DNA of 64,000 nt, taken from the NCBI RefSeq assembly GCF_014323405.1, contig NZ_JACRWE010000004.1, positions 454,057 through 518,056 of the forward strand, written 5' to 3'. The stretch comes from Romboutsia faecis. Its GTDB lineage: Bacteria > Bacillota > Clostridia > Peptostreptococcales > Peptostreptococcaceae. The notes below the pieces were generated by a model that searched no databases, had not been told where the DNA came from, and was given only the letters and a program-made list of their open reading frames with translations. Made by a program: the position numbers and the translations under genes. Below, piece by piece: positions 45,269 to 54,754 of this stretch; positions within the stretch are counted from its first letter, which is position 1, and each line of letters opens with the position of its first letter.

Positions 45269-45298
45269 TTGAAAAGATAATATGATAGAAGTTATAAT
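45269..45298 (+). promoter_or_regulatory. SigA-type promoter of the nucleoside transporter gene
   Basis: TTGAAA, 18 nt, TATAAT. No purine riboswitch was found in the leader. Confidence 0.65.
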
Positions 45299-45346
45299 AG
45301 TAAATCATAAATAAAAAAATAGTATAAAGAGGAATGGGTAAATAAA

Positions 45347-46555
45347 ATGACAATATTATTAAACACATTAGGTATAGTAGTTTTACTAGGTGCGTTATAC
45401 TTATTCTCTGAGAATAAGAAAAATATCAACAAAAAAATGATACTGAAAGCTTTAGTAATACAATTTCTAATAGCATTTATATTAGTAAAATTTCCTTTAG
45501 GTCAAATGGTATTAGAGAAAGTATCTGACTTTGTAACAAATATATTAAGTTATGGAAGTGAAGGTCTAGATTTTGTATTTGGATCGTTAGCAGATGGAGG
45601 AGCCCCGACTGGAGTTGTTTTTGGAATACAAGTATTAGGTAATATAATATTTATATCAGCATTAGTTGGTGCGTTGTATTATATGGGTGTCATAGGAGCA
45701 GTTGTAAAGGTAATTGGTGGTGTTATAGGAAGTATATTAGGTACTTCTAAGGTAGAAAGTTTTGTTGCTGTTGCTAATATGTTTTTAGGACAAACTGAAT
45801 CACCGATATTAGTAAGTAAATACTTAAAATCTATGACTGAAAGTGAAATAATGTTAGTCTTAATTTCAGGCATGGGGAGTATGTCTGCAAGTGTTCTTAT
45901 GGGATATGCAGGCATGGGAATACCAATGCAGTATCTATTAATAGGTGGAGCATTGGTACCATTAGGAAGTATAATAGTTTCTAAGCTTATGTTACCAGAA
46001 GATATAAATCTAGGTCATAATACAGTTCAAGAGGTAAGTATAGATAATAAAGGAGATAATGAAAATATTTTATCTGCAATATCCCAGGGAGCTACAGATG
46101 GTCTTAATATGGTACTAGGTATAGGTGCATCTCTTATAGCCATAATATCTCTAGTAGCATTAGTTAATGGAGCATTAGGTATATTTGGATTATCATTAGA
46201 AAAAATATTATCAGTAATATTTGCTCCAATAGGATTTTTAATGGGTATACCACCACATGATGTATCTCTTGCAGGACAATTATTAGGAAGCAAGTTGGTT
46301 TTAAATGAATTTGTAGCATTTGGTCAATTAGGAGAAGTTATAAAATCTCTAGACTATAGAACCGGACTTATGTTAGCTATATCTTTAACTGGATTTGCAA
46401 ACATATCAAGTATAGGTATATGTATATCAGGAATATCTGTATTTTGTCCAGAAAAAAGAAATCAACTATCTCAACTTGCCTTTAGAGGTATGATAGGTGG
46501 ATTCTTAGTAAGTTTATTAAGTGCACTAGTAGTAGGATTAATAGTAGCATTATAA
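45347..46555 (+). CDS. NupC/CNT-family nucleoside transporter
   Basis: 402 aa, usual length for bacterial concentrative nucleoside transporters. FGIQVLGNIIFISALVGALYYMGV, ANMFLGQTESPILVSKYLKSMTESEIM (GQTE nucleoside-binding motif) and GFANISSIGICISGISVFCPEKR (second substrate site) are present. It imports nucleosides with protons or sodium through the membrane. It is monocistronic between its own promoter and a long terminator. Its ribosome site (AAGAGGAATGGG) is moderate. Confidence 0.92.
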   Translation: MTILLNTLGIVVLLGALYLFSENKKNINKKMILKALVIQFLIAFILVKFPLGQMVLEKVSDFVTNILSYGSEGLDFVFGSLADGGAPTGVVFGIQVLGNIIFISALVGALYYMGVIGAVVKVIGGVIGSILGTSKVESFVAVANMFLGQTESPILVSKYLKSMTESEIMLVLISGMGSMSASVLMGYAGMGIPMQYLLIGGALVPLGSIIVSKLMLPEDINLGHNTVQEVSIDNKGDNENILSAISQGATDGLNMVLGIGASLIAIISLVALVNGALGIFGLSLEKILSVIFAPIGFLMGIPPHDVSLAGQLLGSKLVLNEFVAFGQLGEVIKSLDYRTGLMLAISLTGFANISSIGICISGISVFCPEKRNQLSQLAFRGMIGGFLVSLLSALVVGLIVAL

Positions 46556-46580
46556 ATTTTAATTTATACAAAAATATAAT

Positions 46581-46664
46581 AGGAATTATTTCAATGATAG
46601 TAATCTATAGAATTAAACAATAATTTTAAGGATAGATTATTTAATTGAGATAATTCCTTTTTTG
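46581..46664 (+). terminator. Long bulged terminator after the nucleoside transporter
   Basis: AGGAATTATTTCAAT pairs with ATTGAGATAATTCCT across about 55 nt, followed by TTTTTTG. Confidence 0.7.
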
Positions 46665-46761
46665 TTTATATTGAATTATTTATAATGAAGGAATATTTCA
46701 TAAAATAAGAGAATTATAAAATAAAACAGAATAATGTAGAAAATTAAAAGGGGGTAGGAGA

Positions 46762-47745
46762 ATGAAGAAAAGTATAACGTTGTTATTATCAATCATTATA
46801 GGAGTAACTACTTTAGTTGGATGTAATCAGACTAAAGAAGAGAGTATAGTTGAAACTAAGGATGTAAAAGTTGTGGCACCAGATGGATTGCCAGCGATAT
46901 CTTTGTCTAAATTAGCAAAAGAAAATCCACATATTGTGAAAGGATATAAAATAGGTTATTCTGTAGAAGCGACTAGTGATTCACTTTCGACAACAGTAAT
47001 GAAAGAAGAGCCAGATATAGCTGTTGTTCCATCGAATATGGCTGCAATAGCATATAATAAAACTTCTAATTATCAAATATTAGGGACTGTGGGAATGGGT
47101 TCTTTTTATTTAGTATCTACTGAAGATATAAATGATTTCAGTGATTTAGTAGGAAAAGAAGTTGGAAATACAGGTAAGGGCTTAACACCAGATATAACGG
47201 TACATACGATTTTAAAAGAAAAAAATATAAATACCGAAGGTATAAACTTTAATTATGTAAATGCAATGAGTGAATTAGTACCATTGATGGCAACGGGTAA
47301 ATTAAACACTGGATTTGTTGCAGAACCAGCCTTGACAGGTCTGATGATGAAGAATAAAAATATTAAAATAATAAAAGGATTAAATGACGCTTGGAAAGAA
47401 GTAAGTGATTCAAAAACAGGATATCCTCAATCAACTTTAATAATAAAATCAGATTTTGCAAAGGAAAATCCAGAGTTTGTAAAAGCTTTTATAGAAGAAA
47501 TATCAAATAGTATAAAATGGTTAAATGAGAATTCAAAAGATGCAGGTATTTATGCTAAAGAATTTGGTGTAAGTACAGAGCCAACAGTTATAGAAAAATC
47601 TATAGAAAGATCAAATTTAAAGTTTGTAAAAATATTAGAAATGCAAAAAGAGTATGAAGATTATTACCAAAAACTATACGATTTTGAGCCGAAAACAGTA
47701 GGAGGAAAGTTACCAGATGAAGGTATTTTCTATAAAGGAGAGTAA
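46762..47745 (+). CDS. ABC importer substrate-binding lipoprotein (NMT1/SsuA-like)
   Basis: 327 aa. A lipoprotein signal ends at C21 (TTLVGC). The mature part follows the NMT1/SsuA/TauA pattern: VVAPDGLPAISLSKLAKENP, DIAVVPSNMAAIAYNK, DLVGKEVGNTGKG, and FVAEPALTGLMM. Such proteins capture sulfonates, nitrate-like ions or thiamine precursors on the outer face of the membrane. No riboswitch upstream indicates which. First gene of a three-gene ABC operon; the permease start overlaps its 3' end by 29 nt. Confidence 0.85.
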   Translation: MKKSITLLLSIIIGVTTLVGCNQTKEESIVETKDVKVVAPDGLPAISLSKLAKENPHIVKGYKIGYSVEATSDSLSTTVMKEEPDIAVVPSNMAAIAYNKTSNYQILGTVGMGSFYLVSTEDINDFSDLVGKEVGNTGKGLTPDITVHTILKEKNINTEGINFNYVNAMSELVPLMATGKLNTGFVAEPALTGLMMKNKNIKIIKGLNDAWKEVSDSKTGYPQSTLIIKSDFAKENPEFVKAFIEEISNSIKWLNENSKDAGIYAKEFGVSTEPTVIEKSIERSNLKFVKILEMQKEYEDYYQKLYDFEPKTVGGKLPDEGIFYKGE

Positions 47746-48493
47746 AAGTCAAAAAAAAGATCAAATTGATATAGTACTTTCGTGTGCTATCCTCTTATTT
47801 TTATGGCAAATTATTGCATTGAAAATAGATAATGATATTTATTTACCAACGATAAATCAAGTTCTCTATAGTATGAAAGAAATTGTATTTTCGTCTAGAT
47901 TTTACTTAGATGTAATTTTCTCAATAAGTCGTTGCTTATTTAGTTTTTTTATTGCAATAATAGCAGCACTTACTTTAGGAATTATTTCTTATGTAAGTAG
48001 ATTTGTTAGAAATTTCCTTAAGCCTATTACAGTTATAACACAGTCAATACCTACGATGATAGTTATAGTATTATCTTTAATATGGTTTGATAAAAATAAT
48101 GCCCCTTTTATAGTGGGATTTGCTATGGTATTTCCTATTTTATATGACAGTATATTAGATTCTACTTTAAGCATAGATAAAGAAATATTAGAAATGGCTG
48201 ATTTATATAAAATAGGTCTAAATAATAAAATCATAAAAGTATATATTCCATCTATTAGATTTAGATTAATATCTATATTAGGTTCTACTTTTTCTTTAGC
48301 TTTAAAAGTAGTTATAGCAGGTGAAGTATATGGGCAACCAAAGTATGGAATGGGAACCCAAATACAATTAGAAAAAATGAACTTTAATACTCCTGGGATA
48401 TTTGCGTGGATAGTTATAGTAGTTATGATTTCATTTTTACTAGAGTATTGCCAAAAGCCGATTCTAAGGAGGGAATTTATATGGAAGAGATAA
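47717..48493 (+). CDS. ABC importer permease (SsuC/TauC-like)
   Basis: 258 aa with about six membrane helices. The permease-ATPase coupling region is DKEILEMADLYKIGLNNKIIKVYIPSIRFRLIS (EAA loop), shared with sulfonate, nitrate and HMP permeases. The start ATG lies inside the substrate-binding protein gene, 11 nt after GGAGG. The gene ends after the start of the ATPase gene, so the three are translationally coupled. Confidence 0.85.
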   Translation: MKVFSIKESKSQKKDQIDIVLSCAILLFLWQIIALKIDNDIYLPTINQVLYSMKEIVFSSRFYLDVIFSISRCLFSFFIAIIAALTLGIISYVSRFVRNFLKPITVITQSIPTMIVIVLSLIWFDKNNAPFIVGFAMVFPILYDSILDSTLSIDKEILEMADLYKIGLNNKIIKVYIPSIRFRLISILGSTFSLALKVVIAGEVYGQPKYGMGTQIQLEKMNFNTPGIFAWIVIVVMISFLLEYCQKPILRREFIWKR

Positions 48494-49158
48494 TCTTAAG
48501 TATAAAAAATATTAATAAGAAATATAATAGTCGAATTGTATATGAAAACTTTAATATAGATTTTTATCTTAATAAAGTGAATTGCATAGTTGGAAAATCA
48601 GGATGCGGAAAAAGTACAATTTTAAATATTATAAGTGGAATAATTCCTAATGATAGTAATGATTTCACTAGTTTAGAAAGTATAGGATTAAGTTATATAT
48701 TTCAAGAGGATAGGCTTATAGATTGGCTTACAGTAGAGGAAAATATAAAATTAGTAGTAAAGAAACATTACAATAAAGAAAAGATAGAGGAGCTTAGTCA
48801 GAAGTACTTAGATTTAGTGGGAATAGAGGAGTACAAAAATAATTACCCTCAAATGCTAAGTGGAGGAGTTAGACAAAGAGTTAATATAGCTAGAGCATTT
48901 ATATACCCATCTAAAGTAATTATAATGGATGAGCCATTTAAATCTATAGATATAAAGAATAAAATGATAATAATGGATAGTTTAAAAGAAATTTTAAAAA
49001 GAGAAAGTAGAACTGTTTTGTTTGTTACTCATGATATGGATGAAGCTATATATTTAGCGGATTATATTTTTGTGTTAGGTAACTCTCCAGTACAAGTAAT
49101 GCAAATATTTGAGAATAATGAATACTTAACAAAAAAAGAACTTTATGAAGTGATATAA
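48481..49158 (+). CDS. ABC importer ATPase (SsuB/TauB-like)
   Basis: 225 aa. Walker A is GKSGCGKST, signature LSGGVRQR, Walker B VIIMDEPF, and switch His in THDMDEA. The Q-loop region reads FQEDRLIDWLTVEENI, the pattern of the nitrate/sulfonate/taurine ATPase family. The frame is open from 48406, but AAGGAGGG lies 7 nt before the ATG at 48481, and the first residues of the longer form do not match the family. It overlaps the permease gene by 13 nt. Confidence 0.88.
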   Translation: MEEIILSIKNINKKYNSRIVYENFNIDFYLNKVNCIVGKSGCGKSTILNIISGIIPNDSNDFTSLESIGLSYIFQEDRLIDWLTVEENIKLVVKKHYNKEKIEELSQKYLDLVGIEEYKNNYPQMLSGGVRQRVNIARAFIYPSKVIIMDEPFKSIDIKNKMIIMDSLKEILKRESRTVLFVTHDMDEAIYLADYIFVLGNSPVQVMQIFENNEYLTKKELYEVI

Positions 49159-49376
49159 AATATATATGAGATATAGATATAGTATATTAATTATTAATGA
49201 ATAAGTATATAATATTAAAAAAAGTAAAATAAAACTATATTATAATATTAGGTTTACTAATTTTGCTAACATACTAATAAATCTATTACTTATAAAGTAG
49301 TAATAAGTTGAAAGTTATTTATGAACTTAAGAAATTAAAAATTATAACTTGACTAAGACTAAAAAGGAGTATACAT

Positions 49377-51167
49377 ATGGTAAAAAAAAGAATTGAACAA
49401 TTAAGAAAACTTATGGATGAAAAAGGAATTTATGCTTATATAATACCATCTTCAGATTTTCATCAAAGTGAATATGTAGGGGAGTATTTTAAAAGCAGAG
49501 AATTTATAACTGGATTTACAGGGTCAGCTGGAACTGCTGTTATAACTAAGGATGATGGTGGTTTGTGGACAGATGGGAGATACTATTTACAAGCTGAGAA
49601 GGAACTAGAAAAAAGTGGTATAAAATTGTTTAAATCAGGATTAGAAGGTGTTCCTGAAATAGAGGATTATCTAAAAGAAGTAATGCCAGAAAATTCTAAA
49701 TTAGGATTTGATGGAAAAGTAATTTCTGTTTATGAAGGGGAGAAATTACAAGAAAAATTAAGGGATAAAAATATAAAGATTACTTATGAAGAAGACTTAA
49801 TAGATATTATATGGAAGGAAAGAATATCTATGTCAGACTCAGAAGGATTTTTATTAGATGTAAAGTATGTAGGCGAAGATTTTGTAAGTAAATTAAGTAG
49901 AGTAAGAGAAGTTATGAAAGAAAAAAAATCAACTATGCATATAATTGCAGCATTAGATGATATAGCATGGTTATTCAATATAAGAGGTAGAGATGTAAAG
50001 TATAATCCTGTTATTCTTTCCTATGCAGTGGTTGCTTTAGATGATGTATACTTATTTATTGATGAAAATAAACTAACTGATGAAATGAAAGTAGAGCTAA
50101 ATAAAGGTAATACAATAATAAAGTCTTATTTTGATATATATGAATTTGTAAAAGAAATAAATATAGATGAAAAAGTATTGTTAGATAAATCTAAGGTGAA
50201 CTATGCAATTTACAATAATATACCAAGTGAAGTAGAAAAAATAAATGAATCAAATCCAACTATGTTATTTAAAGCAGTTAAGAATGAAGTTGAATTGGAT
50301 AATATAAGAAAGTGCCATATAAGAGATGGCGTTGCTATGACTAAGTTTATGTATTGGGTAAAAAATAATGTAGGAAAAATTGATATAGATGAAGTAAGTA
50401 TAGATGATAAATTGTTAGAATTTAGAAGTGAACAAGAAAACTTTATAGAACCAAGCTTTAATACTATTGCAGGTTATAAGGATCATGGAGCTATAATTCA
50501 CTATAGTGCTACTAAAGAAACTGCATATAAATTAAAGCCAGAAGGGTTATTATTAGTAGATTCTGGAGGACAATACTATGATGGAACTACAGATATTACT
50601 AGAATGTATGTCTTAGGAGAAATTCCAGAGATTCAAAAAACTCATTTTACAGCTGTAGCTAGAGGGATGATAAAACTATCTATGGCTAAGTTCATGTATG
50701 GGTGTAGGGGATATAATTTAGATATACTTGCTAGAGGTCCACTTTGGGAGATGGGATTAGACTATAGAACTGGAACAGGTCATGGGATAGGATTTGTTTT
50801 AAATGTACATGAAGCACCAAATGGATTTAGGTGGAAGATAGTTCCTGAAAGAAATGACAGTTGTATTTTAGAAGCAGGAATGGTAACTACAAATGAACCA
50901 GGAATTTATATAGATGGTTCTCACGGTATAAGAATAGAAAATGAACTTATAACAATAAAGGGTGAAGCTACTGAATATGGCCAATTCATGGAATTTGAAG
51001 CAGTAACTCTTGCCCCAATAGACTTAGATGGAATTAACCCAGAACTTATGGAAAGAAAAGAAATAGAGTATTTAAATAATTATCATAAGAAAGTCTATGA
51101 AGAAATATCTCCATTCTTAAATGAAGATGAAAAAGAGTGGTTAAAAAAGTACACAAGAGCTATATAG
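49377..51167 (+). CDS. Xaa-Pro aminopeptidase (M24B)
   Basis: 596 aa, the three-domain long form: two creatinase-like N-terminal domains and a C-terminal pita-bread peptidase. The two metal ions should be held by DSGGQYYDGTTDITR (two Asp), HGIGFVLNVHE (His), and two Glu in the NEPGIYIDGSHGIRIENE region. It removes an N-terminal residue ahead of proline and acts in the cytoplasm on peptides. AAGGAG lies about 7 nt before the ATG. Single gene with its own terminator. Confidence 0.93.
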   Translation: MVKKRIEQLRKLMDEKGIYAYIIPSSDFHQSEYVGEYFKSREFITGFTGSAGTAVITKDDGGLWTDGRYYLQAEKELEKSGIKLFKSGLEGVPEIEDYLKEVMPENSKLGFDGKVISVYEGEKLQEKLRDKNIKITYEEDLIDIIWKERISMSDSEGFLLDVKYVGEDFVSKLSRVREVMKEKKSTMHIIAALDDIAWLFNIRGRDVKYNPVILSYAVVALDDVYLFIDENKLTDEMKVELNKGNTIIKSYFDIYEFVKEINIDEKVLLDKSKVNYAIYNNIPSEVEKINESNPTMLFKAVKNEVELDNIRKCHIRDGVAMTKFMYWVKNNVGKIDIDEVSIDDKLLEFRSEQENFIEPSFNTIAGYKDHGAIIHYSATKETAYKLKPEGLLLVDSGGQYYDGTTDITRMYVLGEIPEIQKTHFTAVARGMIKLSMAKFMYGCRGYNLDILARGPLWEMGLDYRTGTGHGIGFVLNVHEAPNGFRWKIVPERNDSCILEAGMVTTNEPGIYIDGSHGIRIENELITIKGEATEYGQFMEFEAVTLAPIDLDGINPELMERKEIEYLNNYHKKVYEEISPFLNEDEKEWLKKYTRAI

Positions 51168-51176
51168 CAAAATATA

Positions 51177-51212
51177 AGGAGGAACTCAAATTATTTTGAG
51201 TATCCTCCTTAT
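51177..51212 (+). terminator. Terminator after the aminopeptidase gene
   Basis: A stem AAGGAGGAACTCAAA / TTTTGAGTATCCTCCTT, then ATTATTTT. Confidence 0.85.
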
Positions 51213-51370
51213 TATTTTAATATAATAGGTGTAGTATATTTAAAGATTTTAATGGAGAATAATTTGTATATGTTAAAAGCATATATAAATACATAAATTT
51301 ATAAATTACTATTGAAATTTCTTGGGAAATAATCGGATAATATAGTATATGTATTAGAAAGGGGAAAACT

Positions 51371-51853
51371 ATGTCAAAATCAAAGGTTAAAACTAATGCT
51401 ATGAGAATACTTGATTCTCATAATATAAATTACAAGATGCACTCTTATGATACAGGTAAAGATCATATAGACGGAGTAGAAGTAGCTAAAAAAATAGGTA
51501 GAGATGTAAGTGAGGTTTATAAGACTTTAGTAGCTCAAGGTGCAAGTAAAGAATTTTATGTATATGTAATACCAGTACATGAAAATCTAGATTTAAAGAA
51601 AGCAGCTAGGGCTGCTAATGAAAAGAATATTGAAATGATACATGTAAAAGATATTAATAAGATTACAGGATATATAAGAGGTGGTTGCTCTCCAATAGGA
51701 ATGAAAAAAATATATACAACTTTTGTAAATGAAAGTGCAGAAAATTTAAGTTCTATGATAGTAAGCGCAGGAAAAATAGGATACCAAATAGAAATGTCGC
51801 CTCAGGATTTACAAAGTTTAATAAATGCTGAGTTTGCAGATATAATAAAATAG
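51371..51853 (+). CDS. ybaK: YbaK/EbsC-type aminoacyl-tRNA deacylase
   Basis: 160 aa. It clears mischarged Cys-tRNA(Pro) in trans. Family features: YDTGKDHIDGVEVAKKIGRDVSEVYKTLVAQG with the key Lys of VYKTL, the EKNIEMIHVKDINKITGYIRGGCSPIGMKK segment (GGxSP), and VSAGKIGYQIEMSP at the end. AAAGGGG precedes the ATG. Stands alone and converges with an alpha/beta hydrolase gene. Confidence 0.93.
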   Translation: MSKSKVKTNAMRILDSHNINYKMHSYDTGKDHIDGVEVAKKIGRDVSEVYKTLVAQGASKEFYVYVIPVHENLDLKKAARAANEKNIEMIHVKDINKITGYIRGGCSPIGMKKIYTTFVNESAENLSSMIVSAGKIGYQIEMSPQDLQSLINAEFADIIK

Positions 51854-51880
51854 ACTGAGTATTTCAACTCAGTCTATTTT
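51849..51880. terminator. Bidirectional terminator between ybaK and the hydrolase gene
   Basis: A 12-bp stem AATAGACTGAGT / ACTCAGTCTATT has A- and T-rich outer ends. Its right side overlaps the stop region of the minus-strand gene. Confidence 0.88.
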
Positions 51881-52682
51881 CTATCCATTTAGATATTTCA
51901 TCTATAATTTCATCTTTGACTATTTCATCAAGTAACCTATGGTAAAGGCCGTTCAATATTCTAATTTCTTTATCTCTAGATAGTATATTATCGAATAAAA
52001 ATTTACTATCATCATGAGATACAGTACTATCAGAAGAACCATGAAGTATAAGACAGGGATATTTAAATTTGTGCAAGTCATCTATAATATTAAGACAACT
52101 TTCCCTTAATGATTTATACATACCAAAAGTTACTTTATTTAAAATTAATGGATCATTTTCATAGGAATCTTGCATAACTACATCATGTGTAAGATTGTGA
52201 GTATTATTATAAGGTATAAATGTGAAGATATCAGTTGAAATTTTATCTGTTTTTGTAAGTCCTAATGTATCACATACCAAAGGTGCGCATAATATCATGC
52301 CCTGGACAGAGTCTTTATATTTACAACCATATTCTAAGAATGTGTGCCCTCCAATATCTTGACCTAAAAGGAAAATAGGAGAATCAAGATTTTCATTTTT
52401 TATTAATTCTAATATTGTACCTACATCATTAACTAAATTATTTATATTACTCAAATGACCTCTTTTACCATCAGATAATCCATGACCTCTATGATCATAT
52501 CTATATACACTGTATCCTAAACTATTTAATTTATTAGTAACATAATCATATCTTTGGCAATGTTCAGCAAGTCCATGTGAAATCAAAATTACTGCTTTTG
52601 GGTTATCAACTAAATCTTTTTTATAGTGTAGATTAGTTTCATCAAAAGCTTTAATTGAAAGATTTACTACTCCTAAACTCAT
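51864..52682 (-). CDS. Alpha/beta hydrolase with Asp at the nucleophile elbow
   Basis: 272 aa, Hydrolase_4 (monoacylglycerol lipase / lysophospholipase-like) pattern: ISHGLAEHCQRYDYV, YRYDHRGHGLSDG, and catalytic acid/base in LHGSSDSTV and NGLYHRLLDE. The elbow that is normally GHSMGG reads GQDIGG, so the nucleophile position D109 is Asp, not Ser. Asp nucleophiles occur in haloalkane dehalogenases and epoxide hydrolases of the same fold. It may therefore act on another substrate class or be inactive as an esterase. GAGGAG lies about 10 nt before the ATG. Confidence 0.85.
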   Translation of the reverse strand: MSLGVVNLSIKAFDETNLHYKKDLVDNPKAVILISHGLAEHCQRYDYVTNKLNSLGYSVYRYDHRGHGLSDGKRGHLSNINNLVNDVGTILELIKNENLDSPIFLLGQDIGGHTFLEYGCKYKDSVQGMILCAPLVCDTLGLTKTDKISTDIFTFIPYNNTHNLTHDVVMQDSYENDPLILNKVTFGMYKSLRESCLNIIDDLHKFKYPCLILHGSSDSTVSHDDSKFLFDNILSRDKEIRILNGLYHRLLDEIVKDEIIDEISKWIENRLS

Positions 52683-52899
52683 AAAAACTCACTCCTCATT
52701 ATTGCTATTAAAAAAATAGCATTAATTAAAATCTAAATTTTTTACATTTAAATTTAGATTCGATAATTTATGAAAATAACCTTTTAATTTTTATAAATGT
52801 ATTTAAAAATATTGTTTAAATAATGCTAAATAAACTATATAGATATACTATTTTGTATTTAATTTTATAAGCCTAATAAAAAGTAATATAACTTGTAAA

Positions 52900-52952
52900 T
52901 AACTAAAAATACCTTAATAAATTGTATCAATTTATTAAGGTATTTTTAGTTA
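52900..52952 (-). terminator. Strong terminator of cvfB
   Basis: A 24-bp perfect stem (arms 52900-52923 and 52929-52952) with a 5-nt loop, just after the cvfB stop on the minus strand. Confidence 0.9.
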
Positions 52953-52958
52953 ATGAGT

Positions 52959-53807
52959 TTACTTTATATAAGTTCCTTTTGAATCTTGAGAAATAAGACC
53001 TTTTTTCATAAGAACTCCTAAAGCACGTTTAAAATTCTTTTTACTAGAATTGAATACCGTAGCAATCTCTTCAGGTGTAGATTTATCGTTAAATCTCATA
53101 AAACCATCATTGCCTTCTAAGTAGTTTATTATAGAAGTTTCTAAAGTATCTAATTCTTTTTTTCTACTTTGTCTAGGAGAAAGGCCAAGTTTACCGTCTT
53201 CGTAAATTTTTATAACATTTAGTGATAATTCTTCTCCTGGTTTTAATTCTGTAAAGTACTCGTTGCGAAGTATAACGCCAGCATATTTATTATCAACAAC
53301 AACCATAGCAGAGTTATTAGTCTGGAATCCATAAACTATACCAGTGACAGTATCTCCAATATTATATTCATGGTCAGTAGATAAGTACATATCTATATCT
53401 GTAGTAGCAGCTATTCTACCACTTTTATCAACATAAATGTAGAATGGATATCTTTCTCCTTTTTCTAAGTCATAAGTTCTAGCTTTGAAAGGAACTAAGA
53501 TATCTTTAGTAAGACCGATATCAATAAAGCTACCGATTTGGGTATGAGCAACAACTTTTAATCTCGCAATATCTCCAACTTTAGCTTTAGGAGGTATTAA
53601 AGTAGCCGCAATTCTATCTTCAGAATCTTTATATATGAAAGCCTCAACTTCATCTCCAACTTCAATTTCATTTTTCCCAAGTAATCTATTATGTAATAAA
53701 ATATCATCTTTAGTATTATTAGTTTTACCATCTAAGAAAAAACCAAAATTAGCTTTTCTTTTAACTTTTAATTTATTAAAATCACCTATTTTTATCAAAT
53801 TAAGCAT
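52959..53807 (-). CDS. cvfB: CvfB-family S1-like RNA-binding protein
   Basis: 282 aa, usual length. Three S1-like domains precede a C-terminal winged helix: VKRKANFGFFLDGK...ILLHNRLL, VVAHTQIGSFIDIGLTKDILVPF, and VDNKYAGVILRNEY, then STPEEIATVFNSSKKNFKRALGVLMKKGLI. CvfB (YitL in Bacillus) binds RNA and affects virulence gene expression in Staphylococcus. AAGGAG precedes the ATG on the minus strand. Divergent from nagR. Confidence 0.92.
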   Translation of the reverse strand: MLNLIKIGDFNKLKVKRKANFGFFLDGKTNNTKDDILLHNRLLGKNEIEVGDEVEAFIYKDSEDRIAATLIPPKAKVGDIARLKVVAHTQIGSFIDIGLTKDILVPFKARTYDLEKGERYPFYIYVDKSGRIAATTDIDMYLSTDHEYNIGDTVTGIVYGFQTNNSAMVVVDNKYAGVILRNEYFTELKPGEELSLNVIKIYEDGKLGLSPRQSRKKELDTLETSIINYLEGNDGFMRFNDKSTPEEIATVFNSSKKNFKRALGVLMKKGLISQDSKGTYIK

Positions 53808-53905
53808 CTCCTTATTGATTTATTATTTACAAATATACATTTTAATATAATATCACATATTAAGCATATTATATTAAATATTTTTTACAAAATACAAATA
53901 AATTA

Positions 53906-53934
53906 TTGAAAGAATTAGGAAAACGTACTACAAT
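53906..53934 (+). promoter_or_regulatory. SigA-type promoter of nagR-nagB
   Basis: TTGAAA, 17 nt, TACAAT, immediately followed by two operator copies. Confidence 0.8.
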
Positions 53935-53966
53935 ATTGGTATATACCAATATTAGTATATACCATA
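53935..53966 (+). promoter_or_regulatory. Two tandem NagR/DasR-type operators
   Basis: ATTGGTATATACCAAT at 53935-53950 is a perfect 16-bp palindrome. A second, imperfect copy, ATTAGTATATACCATA, follows at 53951-53966 with no gap. They cover the expected transcription start and match the known HutC-subfamily (NagR/YvoA, DasR) site pattern, so NagR should repress its own operon until an amino-sugar phosphate is bound. Confidence 0.85.
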
Positions 53967-53986
53967 TTAAATTAAGTGGTGATTAA

Positions 53987-54721
53987 ATGAAATTAGTAGA
54001 TAAGGATAGTTCGATACCATTGCATATACAATTATCATATATAATAAAAGATATGATAGATAATGAAGAACTAAAAGAAGGGGATTCAATAATTCCTGAA
54101 AGAGAACTTTGTAATATACAGAGTGTAAGCAGGATGACTGTGAATAAGGCTATTGTAGGTCTTGTATCAGAAGGTATACTTTATAGAGTTCAAGGTAAAG
54201 GAACTTTTGTATCAAAGAAAAAGGAGAAATATCAGTTTTCTAATGTAAAAGGATTTACACAAGTTATGAGAGAAAAGGGTGTAAAAATAAAAACAGATAT
54301 TTTATCTTTTGAAAAAGAGCTACCAAGTCAATTTGTAAAAGATAAGCTAAATATAAATGATGATACTACTAAAATATATAAGGTAGTTAGACTCAGGTAT
54401 ATTGAAGACGATCCGTTTGGAATTGAAATTGCTTATATTTCAGATAATATGTGTAATAATTTAAAAAAAGAAATGCTTGTAAATAAATCTTTATATGATG
54501 TTTTACATAAAGACTATAATTACATAATAAAAAAAGCTAATCAGACGATAGAGCCGATAATTCTTTCCAAAGAAGAATCAGAAATACTTAAGATTGAAGA
54601 AAAAAGCTTAGCTTTAAGACTACATAGAAATTCATATGAAGAAAATGGACATCCTATAGAATACACAATATCGATATTTAGAAGCGATAAGTACCAATAT
54701 GAAATAGCTTTAACTAACTAA
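53987..54721 (+). CDS. nagR: GntR/HutC-family regulator NagR
   Basis: 244 aa. N-terminal GntR winged helix (SSIPLHIQLSYIIKDMIDNEELKEGDSIIPERELCNIQSVSRMTVNKAIVGL) and C-terminal UTRA effector domain (VVRLRYIEDDPFGIEIAYIS...EYTISIFRSDKYQYEI). YvoA-type members sense GlcNAc-6-P or GlcN-6-P. It lies upstream of nagB with its two operators at its own promoter, fixing the role well. GTGGTGAT precedes the ATG. Confidence 0.9.
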   Translation: MKLVDKDSSIPLHIQLSYIIKDMIDNEELKEGDSIIPERELCNIQSVSRMTVNKAIVGLVSEGILYRVQGKGTFVSKKKEKYQFSNVKGFTQVMREKGVKIKTDILSFEKELPSQFVKDKLNINDDTTKIYKVVRLRYIEDDPFGIEIAYISDNMCNNLKKEMLVNKSLYDVLHKDYNYIIKKANQTIEPIILSKEESEILKIEEKSLALRLHRNSYEENGHPIEYTISIFRSDKYQYEIALTN

Positions 54722-54754
54722 AAAATATATTTATTTAAGTTTATGGGGGGTAAC

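Noticed and set aside
46665..46761. TPP riboswitch expected if the NMT1-type ABC operon imported thiamine precursors
   Set aside because: No CTGAGA or ACCTGATCTGG core in the leader.
49159..49376. Possible regulatory RNA between the ABC operon and the aminopeptidase
   Set aside because: AT-rich with no conserved riboswitch core, stable hairpin or repeat.
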